Source: Ruminococcus sp. (GTDB taxonomy: Bacteria; Bacillota; Clostridia; Oscillospirales; Ruminococcaceae). Taken from it: 43,760 bases of DNA. Of the stretch, positions 16,496-23,499 are shown in pieces. Under the pieces are notes generated by a model. It saw only the letters and a program-made list of their open reading frames with translations, searched no databases and had not been told where the DNA came from. A program made the translations under genes and the position numbers. The DNA lies in NCBI GenBank assembly GCA_018376535.1, contig JAHABC010000017.1:1-43760 (forward strand). The letters are read 5' to 3'. Position 1 is the stretch's first letter. Every line of letters starts with the position of its first letter.

Positions 16496-16524
16496 TTGTA
16501 CATAATTCGTTAATATGTTATAAT
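16496..16524 (+). promoter_or_regulatory. Promoter of the regulator-htrA unit
   Basis: TTGTAC (16496-16501), 17 bases and TATAAT (16519-16524) lie 49 bases ahead of the response regulator start. Confidence 0.7.
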
Positions 16525-16572
16525 ATAATAAATTCATGAATTAAAATTTATTGCAAAGGAAGATGTATGTAA

Positions 16573-17274
16573 ATGTCGATAGGTACTGCTCTAATTGTAG
16601 ATGATGATAGAAATACTTGCGACCTTCTAAAACAGTATATGGAAAAAGAAGGCTTTAATGTTACACTGGCTCATGATGGTAATGATGCTTTAGTTAAATT
16701 TAATCATATCAACCCAGATATTATATTACTAGATATTGGTCTACCTGAAATAGATGGCTTTCAAATTTGCAGAGAAGTTAGAAGAAAATCTAATATTGCA
16801 ATTATTATGATTACTGCTAAAAGTGAAACTTTCGATAAAGTTCTAGGCTTAGAACTTGGTGCAGATGATTATATTACTAAACCTTTTGAAATTAAAGAAG
16901 TCATGGCTAGAGTTAAAGCGGTGTATCGTAGATGTGGTAAGAAATCTGCTGATGCAGAAGTTAAAGAAGTTCGTTATGACAAGTTAGTAATAAATATGAC
17001 TAGATATGAATTGAAAATTAATGGCGAAGTTAAAGATACCCCTCCTAAGGAGTTGGAATTGTTATTCTATTTAGCATCTAATCCGAATAGGGTATATACT
17101 AGAAATCAATTACTTGATGAGGTTTGGGGCTTTGAATACTATGGCGACTCTCGTACTATAGATGTTCACATAAAGCGTCTTAGAGAAAAGTTAGAAGGCG
17201 TATCTGATAAGTGGGCATTAACTACCGTCTGGGGAGTAGGCTATAAGTTTGTAGTCGATGAAAGCGAACTATAA
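16573..17274 (+). CDS. OmpR/PhoB-family response regulator
   Basis: The product has 233 residues. It has a receiver domain with acidic pocket Asp10-12, phospho-acceptor Asp54 in IILLDIGLPE, and the conserved Lys in KPFE near 103. A winged-helix DNA-binding domain (about 135-230) carries RVYTRNQLLDEVWG and TIDVHIKRLREKL. It should bind DNA when phosphorylated, but no histidine kinase is next to it. The HtrA protease gene starts 40 bases downstream and is probably co-transcribed, which hints at an envelope-stress role (inference by analogy with CssR-HtrA). ATG 16573 follows AAAGGAAG. Confidence 0.93.
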   Translation: MSIGTALIVDDDRNTCDLLKQYMEKEGFNVTLAHDGNDALVKFNHINPDIILLDIGLPEIDGFQICREVRRKSNIAIIMITAKSETFDKVLGLELGADDYITKPFEIKEVMARVKAVYRRCGKKSADAEVKEVRYDKLVINMTRYELKINGEVKDTPPKELELLFYLASNPNRVYTRNQLLDEVWGFEYYGDSRTIDVHIKRLREKLEGVSDKWALTTVWGVGYKFVVDESEL

Positions 17275-17314
17275 TATATACACTGTACGTTAGAATTTAA
17301 GAAAGGCTTTTTAT

Positions 17315-18721
17315 ATGGAAGATAATAAGGAAAGTTTAGGAACTTCCTCTAGTGGTGAAGTATCCATAAATGAAAATAAAGACATAAAAAATGATTTTTC
17401 AAACTCTCTTGAACATGATGAAACTCTTTCTAAAAAGACTTCGGACGTTCAAGAAACTTCTAAGATTGACAATACTAATGCTACTACAGAATACTCTAAA
17501 AATACCGACGATATGCTACTTAAAAGATATGAATTTTATAAAAATCAACGTATGAATAATGGTAGTAATCGAAAAGCGATATCTTGTGTAAATAAGACTA
17601 CTGTTACTATATTTATAGTGTTCATGGTTATGTGTTTGGCTATATTCATAAGTTGCATGGTAATAGATTTTAAAAATCCAGAGCAATATCTGGCACAGAT
17701 AGGCGATAGCAATACTTCTAATAGTACATCAAGTGATGATACTTCCAACTCTAAAGATTATGACTTTTCTACCGAAAATAATGGCATATTAATAGAACAA
17801 TATCAGCCACCACAACGTGATGACGCTACTTATATGAATGACGATGGCACTTATACAGTATCAGGAGTGGCAAAGTATGCTAGTAGTTCTATAATTGCCA
17901 TATATGTATCTACTGATGGAGTTAATCTAAATGGAATGGGTTCGGGAATAGTTTTCAGCGATGAGGGTTACGTTTTGACTAATGCTCACGTTATTGAAGA
18001 TGCAAACTATATAATTGGCGTTCTACAAGATGAAACTAAGATTAATCTAAGTTTTGTGGGAATGAACTCCGAATTGGATATTGCCGTGTTACAATCCGAT
18101 AATAAAGATATTCCAGTGGCAACTATGGGCGACTCCGATAGCGTAATATTAGGTGAAGATGTTGTAGCTATAGGAAATCCAGCAGGTTTGACTGGTACGG
18201 TTACTAAAGGAATAGTATCTAGTATAAACAGAAACTATAAAACCTCTGATGACGTTGAAAGAAACTATATCCAAACAGATACGGCAATCAGCCCTGGAAA
18301 CTCTGGTGGTGCATTGTTAAATATGTACGGTCAAGTTATAGGAATAACTACATTAAAGATATCCGAAGACCAAACATACGAGGGTTTAGGCTTTGCTATA
18401 TGTATAAATGATGCTCTTAATTGTGCTGAAGATTTAATTAAAAATCGTTTTAGAATAGGTATAACGTTCAATCAGCAGAGCAACGAAATAGAAATTAAAG
18501 ATATAGACAGTTCTTGTAGTATAGCAGATACTCAAATAAAAGTCGGTGATGTAATTACTCAAATTAACGACCAAGAGGTTACAGACTATTCAAGTGTTAT
18601 GAGTGCTTTAGAAGGTTCTAAAGCTGGTGATACTGTTACTGCTAAAGTTCAACGACGTTCACAAGATGGCTTAATAAATGAGTTCTATATAGACTTTAAA
18701 TTAATGCCATATAATTCTTAG
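17315..18721 (+). CDS. htrA: HtrA/DegP-like membrane serine protease with PDZ domain
   Basis: The product has 468 residues. A polar, acidic cytoplasmic N-terminus of about 95 residues precedes one membrane span (TVTIFIVFMVMCLAIFISC). The extracytoplasmic trypsin-like domain has the full catalytic triad: His225 (TNAHV), Asp255 (ELDIAVLQ) and Ser330 (GNSGGALLN). A single PDZ domain fills about 375-468. HtrA proteases degrade or refold damaged exported proteins at the outer membrane face. The N-terminal region is longer than in Bacillus HtrA. GAAAGG precedes ATG 17315. It is encoded with the response regulator upstream. Confidence 0.94.
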   Translation: MEDNKESLGTSSSGEVSINENKDIKNDFSNSLEHDETLSKKTSDVQETSKIDNTNATTEYSKNTDDMLLKRYEFYKNQRMNNGSNRKAISCVNKTTVTIFIVFMVMCLAIFISCMVIDFKNPEQYLAQIGDSNTSNSTSSDDTSNSKDYDFSTENNGILIEQYQPPQRDDATYMNDDGTYTVSGVAKYASSSIIAIYVSTDGVNLNGMGSGIVFSDEGYVLTNAHVIEDANYIIGVLQDETKINLSFVGMNSELDIAVLQSDNKDIPVATMGDSDSVILGEDVVAIGNPAGLTGTVTKGIVSSINRNYKTSDDVERNYIQTDTAISPGNSGGALLNMYGQVIGITTLKISEDQTYEGLGFAICINDALNCAEDLIKNRFRIGITFNQQSNEIEIKDIDSSCSIADTQIKVGDVITQINDQEVTDYSSVMSALEGSKAGDTVTAKVQRRSQDGLINEFYIDFKLMPYNS

Positions 18722-18735
18722 AGTATACTATCTAG

Positions 18736-18768
18736 TAGGAACATATTGTTATATATGTTCCTATTTTA
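18736..18768 (+). terminator. Terminator after htrA
   Basis: TAGGAACATAT (18736-18746) pairs with ATATGTTCCTA (18753-18763) around a 6-base loop, and four T follow. Confidence 0.8.
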
Positions 18769-18857
18769 GAAATTTATCTGTAAATATTTTTTTAATTTTG
18801 TGTTATCAATTATGTACTTTGCACAAAAAACTGTAATTCTAGTGTAATCTTTTCTAC

Positions 18858-18886
18858 TTGAAATTATCACAATTAGAGTGTATTAT
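18858..18886 (+). promoter_or_regulatory. Promoter of the acidic lipoprotein gene
   Basis: TTGAAA (18858-18863), 17 bases and TATTAT (18881-18886) lie about 80 bases ahead of the start. Confidence 0.65.
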
Positions 18887-18966
18887 ATATATATTGAAAG
18901 GTTTGAATTAACTTTTCATTATATATAAGTTTTGTTATTATATTTTATTAAGGAGATTAGAAATCT

Positions 18967-19803
18967 ATGAAAAAGAAGTTAACTATACTATTAGCTATCT
19001 CTATGTTAGCTACTATGATGACTGCTTGTGGTGGAAACGATACCAATTCCGATGCAGATACTACTACTACATCTGCTGAGGAAACTACCGCAGAAGAAAC
19101 TACTACCGCTGAAGAAACTGAGGCTGAAACTGAAGCCGAAGAAACTACTACTGCTGAAGTTCTAGTACTTCCAGAGGGTACTACTGCTGAAGATGGTGAC
19201 GCTTATTTAGCTTTTGGTGATGCTCAATGGTGGTTACAGTATGGTGGTAACGATATGGAAACTCTTGCTTATGGTGCAGAAGTTGCTCATATTGATGGCG
19301 ATGGTACTTATACTGTTAGTCTTGACGCATCTAATGCTGATGCCGTTCAAATGAATGGTTTAGACGTTATCAATGGTTGTTCTTTCTGTGCAGTAGTTAT
19401 TCAAAATGGTGAAGAATTATTCCCAGACCAAGCAACTTCCATAACTATAGATAGCATCAAGATTGATGGCGTTGAAGTTGAATTTACTAAGAACTATTGC
19501 AACTATGAAGATGGTAACTTAAGAACTAACATCTTTAATAGTTACGTTCCAACTGCTCCAACTGAGGACGTTTGGACTGCTGATGGCGATTTAGATGGCA
19601 TATCTGCTCAAATAGTACCTGCATCTACTTTTGATAGCTTCTCTAAGATTGAAGTAACTTTCACTATCAGTGGTTCTGGTGCTGGAGGTTCTTCCGATGA
19701 TAGCGACGCTGACGCTAGTGCAGAAGAAACTGACTCATCTAGTGAGGATACTGAAGAAACTGAAGATACTACTGAGGCATCTGAAACTTCTGAAGCTGAA
19801 TAA
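18967..19803 (+). CDS. Acidic Thr/Glu-rich lipoprotein, unknown function
   Basis: The product has 278 residues. The signal MKKKLTILLAISMLATMMTAC ends in a lipobox with Cys21, so it is a surface lipoprotein. Residues 30-60 are a low-complexity linker of TTAEE units. Residues 70-225 form a globular, Trp-containing domain (DAQWWLQYGGNDMETLAYGA, DGTYTVSLDAS) that reads like a beta-sandwich, perhaps carbohydrate-binding, but I cannot name a family. The last 40 residues are again Ser/Asp/Glu-rich. The flanking acidic linkers suggest a domain displayed through the wall. AAGGAG precedes ATG 18967. It is a single-gene unit. Confidence 0.85.
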   Translation: MKKKLTILLAISMLATMMTACGGNDTNSDADTTTTSAEETTAEETTTAEETEAETEAEETTTAEVLVLPEGTTAEDGDAYLAFGDAQWWLQYGGNDMETLAYGAEVAHIDGDGTYTVSLDASNADAVQMNGLDVINGCSFCAVVIQNGEELFPDQATSITIDSIKIDGVEVEFTKNYCNYEDGNLRTNIFNSYVPTAPTEDVWTADGDLDGISAQIVPASTFDSFSKIEVTFTISGSGAGGSSDDSDADASAEETDSSSEDTEETEDTTEASETSEAE

Positions 19804-19825
19804 TTACTATAGTATTTAATCTATT

Positions 19826-19862
19826 AAGACATATCTCTTGGTATAGGGGGTATGTCTTTTTT
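19826..19862 (+). terminator. Terminator of the acidic lipoprotein gene
   Basis: AAGACATATCTC (19826-19837) pairs with GGGGTATGTCTT (19847-19858, two G-T pairs), followed by a T run. Confidence 0.85.
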
Positions 19863-19997
19863 GTATGTATAATATGTGTATATTTATATAATCTATACTT
19901 TTTTAGAGTACTTTAATATTTTTCAAGTATTTTTTGTGAAAAAAGTCATAAATTCAAATATAAATCTTCTAAATTTGTGTTAGGTTTATAAAAACCC

Positions 19998-20026
19998 TTG
20001 ATTTAAAGATAATCCTATGGTATAAT
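19998..20026 (+). promoter_or_regulatory. Promoter of the P-loop ATPase gene
   Basis: TTGATT (19998-20003), 17 bases and TATAAT (20021-20026) lie about 85 bases ahead of the start. Apart from this and the terminator at 19826, the stretch 19863-20109 shows nothing I can name. Confidence 0.68.
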
Positions 20027-20109
20027 TATTAAAGTAAACGGTTTTAAGTATATTATGTTATTATATATAATGATGTTCTCTTTTTAGAGTTGTGAAAGGT
20101 CTTGTGTAT

Positions 20110-20775
20110 ATGAAAAAGATTACTATTATAACTGGTCATTATGGTTCAGGAAAGACTAATATCTGTGTAAATTTGGCTATGGATTTTTCTAAATCTACAG
20201 GACAGAAAGTTTCTGTAATAGACTTGGATACCGTAAATCCTTACTTTCGTACAGCAGACTTTAAAAATCTATTCCATGATAATAATATTAAGTTGATATC
20301 TTCTGTATATGCTAATTCTAATTTGGATACCCCTGCCATTACCTTTGGCATAGAAAGTATCATAAAGGAAGGTTCGTACTTAATTATAGACGTAGGTGGC
20401 GACGATACTGGTGCAATAGCATTAGGTCAGTTTGCTGAGATGTTATCTAACTATAGTCAAGAGTTGGATATGCTATACGTCATAAATGCGTATAGATATA
20501 TGACTAAAACTCCTAATGAGGCTATCAACTTAATGAATGAAATAGAAAATGCCTCTAGATTGAAACATACGGGCATTATTAATAACTCTAACTTAGGTGG
20601 CGAAACTACCATAGAAACAGTAGAAAACTCTAGACAGTTTGCCGAAAACGTTTCTAAGTTGGCAAACTTACCTATTACGTTGACTACCTATCCTAAAGAT
20701 ACTAAAGACTTGGTATCTAAACAAGATGGCTACTTCGTAAATAGATACGTCTTGCCCATCTGGGAAAGATATTAA
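20110..20775 (+). CDS. MinD/CobQ-like P-loop ATPase
   Basis: The product has 221 residues. The start MKKITIITGHYGSGKTN carries a Walker A loop (GHYGSGKT, 9-16). VIDLDTVNPYFRTAD follows as the strand-2 acidic motif and LIIDVGGDDTGA as Walker B. This is the SIMIBI (MinD/ParA/CobB) class. It lacks the deviant second lysine of ParA/MinD (GKGG). The gene sits just ahead of a ferredoxin and a 2-oxoacid:ferredoxin oxidoreductase, so a maturation or assembly role (for example iron-sulfur delivery) is possible but unproved. ATG 20110 has GAAAGG upstream. A GTG or TTG start at about 20092 would overlap that ribosome site. Confidence 0.82.
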   Translation: MKKITIITGHYGSGKTNICVNLAMDFSKSTGQKVSVIDLDTVNPYFRTADFKNLFHDNNIKLISSVYANSNLDTPAITFGIESIIKEGSYLIIDVGGDDTGAIALGQFAEMLSNYSQELDMLYVINAYRYMTKTPNEAINLMNEIENASRLKHTGIINNSNLGGETTIETVENSRQFAENVSKLANLPITLTTYPKDTKDLVSKQDGYFVNRYVLPIWERY

Positions 20776-20781
20776 ATTTTT

Positions 20782-20811
20782 AATGTTATATTAACATTCA
20801 AAGAATATAAT
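20782..20811 (+). promoter_or_regulatory. Operator-like palindrome on the oxidoreductase promoter
   Basis: AATGTTA (20782-20788), TAT and TAACATT (20792-20798) form a perfect palindrome. TATAAT at 20806-20811 would place the -35 box at 20783-20788, inside the left arm. The dyad resembles, but does not match, the longer Rex consensus. Confidence 0.6.
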
Positions 20812-20859
20812 ATAAACATATATATACATTATGTTTTTAGAATGAAAGGAAGCGAGAAA

Positions 20860-21066
20860 ATGGCACAGATTACTGTCAATTTTGAAAAGTGCAAGGGTTG
20901 TGCTTTGTGTACTTCGGTATGTCCAAAAAATATAGTTGCTATCCAAAAAGAAAAACGTAATTTAAAAGGATATTTTACTGCTACTTGTATAGATAATTCG
21001 CAGTGCATAGGTTGTACAATGTGTGCTATAATGTGTCCTGATTGCGCTATAACAGTAGAAAAGTAA
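20860..21066 (+). CDS. 2[4Fe-4S] ferredoxin subunit of 2-oxoacid oxidoreductase
   Basis: The product has 68 residues and two complete cluster motifs, CKGCALCTSVCP and CIGCTMCAIMCP. It is the delta-type subunit that carries electrons from the TPP enzyme to free ferredoxin. ATG 20860 follows AAAGGAAG. It precedes the alpha subunit gene by 19 bases. Gene order ferredoxin-alpha-beta-gamma is usual for KOR/VOR enzymes of anaerobes. Confidence 0.93.
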   Translation: MAQITVNFEKCKGCALCTSVCPKNIVAIQKEKRNLKGYFTATCIDNSQCIGCTMCAIMCPDCAITVEK

Positions 21067-21085
21067 ATAATTGAGGTGATATGTT

Positions 21086-22144
21086 TTGGAAAGAAATCTT
21101 ATGAAAGGCAACGAGGCTTTGGCTGAGGCAGCCGTTAGAGTGGGTTGTAAGTGTTACTTTGGATATCCTATTACACCTCAAACTGAAATAGCAGCCTATA
21201 TGGCTAAACGTATGCCTAAAGTAGAAGGTGGCGTTTTTGTTCAAGCAGAGTCCGAAATAGCAGCTATAAATATGGTGTTGGGAGCATCTGCATCGGGAGT
21301 TAGAGCTATGACCTCATCATCTTCCCCTGGAATTTCTTTAAAGTCGGAGGGAGTTTCTTACATGGCTGGTAGCGATTTACCTGGAGTTATTGTAAACGTT
21401 CAAAGAGGTGGCCCAGGGTTAGGTGGTATTCAACCATCACAATCGGATTATTGGCAAGCTACTAAATCTTTGGGACATGGTGACTTTCAAATATTGGTAT
21501 TTGCTCCAAATTCGGTACAGGAGATTATCGACCTTACTGTTAAAGCCTTCGATACTTCCGATAAGTATCGTGTTCCTGCTATGATTTTTATGGACGGTCT
21601 TTTAGGTCAAATGATGGAACCTATTACATTCCCAGAGTTAAAACATACTAAGTTTGATAAAAGTTGGGCTTGTAACGGTCATGGAAATAGAAGAAAACAT
21701 AATATAATAAACTCTTTGTATCTACAAGCAGACCAACTAGAAAGTATAGTCTTAGATAGATATAAACGCTATGAAACTATTAAACAAGAACTACATATGG
21801 CTGAAAGTTATCTAACTGATGACGCAGATATCGTAGTAGTCGCTTACGGTGCTACTTCTAGGATAGTTAAATCTGCCGTAGTAAAGGCTAGAAGTAATGG
21901 CTTGAAAGTTGGTATGTTTAGACCGATTACTCTATGGCCTTTTCCAGTACAAGAAATCAATAAGGCAGTAGAAAATTGTAAGTCTGTACTATGCGTGGAG
22001 ATGTCTACTGGTCAAATGATTGACGATGTTAAACTTGCTATAAACTGTTCTAAGCCAGTACACTTCTTTGGTAGAACTGGTGGTGTAGTTCCTACACCTA
22101 TGGAAGTTTTAAGTAAAATTGTCGAACTCGGAGGTGCTAATTAA
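21086..22144 (+). CDS. 2-oxoacid:ferredoxin oxidoreductase alpha subunit (VorB/KorA)
   Basis: The product has 352 residues. It has the pyrimidine-binding domain of the pyruvate-ferredoxin oxidoreductase family (GYPITPQTEI at 27-36, QAESEIAAINMVLGAS, TSSSSPGISLKSEG, NVQRGGPGLGG), and a C-terminal transketolase-like domain with VVAYGATSR and GMFRPITLWPFP. TTG 21086 behind GAGGTGAT is the start. ATG 21101 is a possible alternative. The substrate (2-oxoglutarate or branched-chain 2-oxoacid) cannot be fixed by eye. Database names such as VorB and KorA are both used for this subfamily. Confidence 0.93.
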   Translation: MERNLMKGNEALAEAAVRVGCKCYFGYPITPQTEIAAYMAKRMPKVEGGVFVQAESEIAAINMVLGASASGVRAMTSSSSPGISLKSEGVSYMAGSDLPGVIVNVQRGGPGLGGIQPSQSDYWQATKSLGHGDFQILVFAPNSVQEIIDLTVKAFDTSDKYRVPAMIFMDGLLGQMMEPITFPELKHTKFDKSWACNGHGNRRKHNIINSLYLQADQLESIVLDRYKRYETIKQELHMAESYLTDDADIVVVAYGATSRIVKSAVVKARSNGLKVGMFRPITLWPFPVQEINKAVENCKSVLCVEMSTGQMIDDVKLAINCSKPVHFFGRTGGVVPTPMEVLSKIVELGGAN

Positions 22145-22146
22145 TT

Positions 22147-22893
22147 ATGGCTATTATCTTTGAAAAACCTAAATCTTTGTTAGATGTTTCTACAAGTTAC
22201 TGTCCTGGTTGTACTCATGGAATAGCTCATAGATTGGTTTGCGAAATTATTGATGAAATGGGTATCGAAGGAGATACTATTGGTATCTGTCCAGTAGGTT
22301 GCTCTGTAACTGCTTACGATTACTTCGCTTGTGATATGATAGAAGCTCCACATGGCAGAGCCCCCGCCGTTGCTACGGGTGTTAAAAGAGCCAATCCTGA
22401 TAAGTTTGTATTTACCTATCAAGGCGATGGCGACCTCGCTGCTATAGGTACGGCTGAAACCGTTCATAGTGCCACTAGAGGCGAAAATATTACTGTAATA
22501 TTTATAAATAATACTAACTATGGTATGACAGGTGGTCAGATGGCACCTACTACCTTACCTAATCAGATAACACAAACTACTCCATATGGTCGTGATACTA
22601 AAGTTGCAGGATTTCCAGTGCGTGTATGCGAAATGTTAGCTACTCTTGATGGTACTGCACTAGTTCAACGTACTGCCCTTGACAGCGTTGCTCATATTAA
22701 CGATTGTAAAAAAGCTATTAGAAAAGCCTTTAAGTATCAACAAGAAAAGAAAGGTTTTTCTATAGTAGAAATTTTATCTACTTGCCCAACTAACTGGGGC
22801 ATGACTCCTATTGAAGCCTTAGAAAGAATTAAAAATGAAGTAATTCCTTACTATCCATTAGGTGTGTTCAAGGATATAGATTCGGAGGGTTGA
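22147..22893 (+). CDS. 2-oxoacid:ferredoxin oxidoreductase beta subunit (TPP-binding)
   Basis: The product has 248 residues. The thiamine diphosphate motif is GDGDLAAIGTAETVHSA with FINNTNYGMTGGQ following, the GDG...NN pattern. The N-terminal YCPGCTHG is typical of beta subunits of the KOR/VOR class. It begins 2 bases after the alpha gene, with GGAGG inside it, so the subunits are translationally coupled. It ends in TGA, which shows TGA is read as stop in this genome. Confidence 0.93.
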   Translation: MAIIFEKPKSLLDVSTSYCPGCTHGIAHRLVCEIIDEMGIEGDTIGICPVGCSVTAYDYFACDMIEAPHGRAPAVATGVKRANPDKFVFTYQGDGDLAAIGTAETVHSATRGENITVIFINNTNYGMTGGQMAPTTLPNQITQTTPYGRDTKVAGFPVRVCEMLATLDGTALVQRTALDSVAHINDCKKAIRKAFKYQQEKKGFSIVEILSTCPTNWGMTPIEALERIKNEVIPYYPLGVFKDIDSEG

Positions 22894-22898
22894 TTTTT

Positions 22899-23429
22899 AT
22901 GACTAAAGAAATCATTTTAGCTGGTTTTGGTGGACAAGGTGTTCTATTTGCAGGTAAAATATTAGCTTATTGTGGTCTTATTGATGAAAAAGAAGTATCA
23001 TGGTTGCCATCATATGGCCCAGAGATGCGTGGTGGTACTGCAAACTGTTCTGTATGTATCTCCGATGAGATTGTAGGTTCTCCATTAGTTACAGAACCTA
23101 ACATATTCGTAGCCATGAACCAACCATCTTATATTAAGTTTATAGAGAAAGTTCAAAGTGGAGGCAAAGCCTTTATTGATAGTACTCTAGTTAAGAAAAA
23201 ATCCGACCGTGATGATATAGAATGTCATTATATTCCAGCTACTCAAATTGCAGAAGATAATGGTCTGCAAGGTATGGCTAACATTGTATTGTTAGGTAAT
23301 GCCATCAAGGAAACTGGTCTTTGTGCCATAGATACCATTAGAAAGGCTTTTGAAAGTGTAGTACCTCCTAAGAAAGCTAATCTAATTGATGCAAATATGA
23401 AGGCTATTGAGTTAGGCATGGCTTATTAA
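22899..23429 (+). CDS. 2-oxoacid:ferredoxin oxidoreductase gamma subunit
   Basis: The product has 176 residues. ILAGFGGQGVLFAGKILAY at the N-terminus and WLPSYGPEMRGGTANCSV are the signatures of the gamma (catalytic-domain) subunit, which helps bind CoA. I place the start at ATG 22899, behind GGAGGG, rather than at the in-frame TTG at 22890, which lies too close to that ribosome site. It is the last gene before a bidirectional terminator. Confidence 0.93.
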   Translation: MTKEIILAGFGGQGVLFAGKILAYCGLIDEKEVSWLPSYGPEMRGGTANCSVCISDEIVGSPLVTEPNIFVAMNQPSYIKFIEKVQSGGKAFIDSTLVKKKSDRDDIECHYIPATQIAEDNGLQGMANIVLLGNAIKETGLCAIDTIRKAFESVVPPKKANLIDANMKAIELGMAY

Positions 23430-23444
23430 AAATCTATTGTAGAT

Positions 23445-23482
23445 AAAAAAATCGCTTATGGAAGTTCCATAAGCGATTTTTT
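23445..23482. terminator. Bidirectional terminator between the oxidoreductase operon and ftsH
   Basis: ATCGCTTATGG (23451-23461) and CCATAAGCGAT (23467-23477) pair perfectly around AAGTT. A run of A lies to the left and a run of T to the right, so it can end both converging transcripts. Confidence 0.93.
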
Positions 23483-23499
23483 AGTACATATAACAAAGA

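Noticed and set aside
20782..20798. Rex binding site
   Set aside because: The known Rex dyad is longer, with six bases between TGTTA and TAACA. Here only three separate them.
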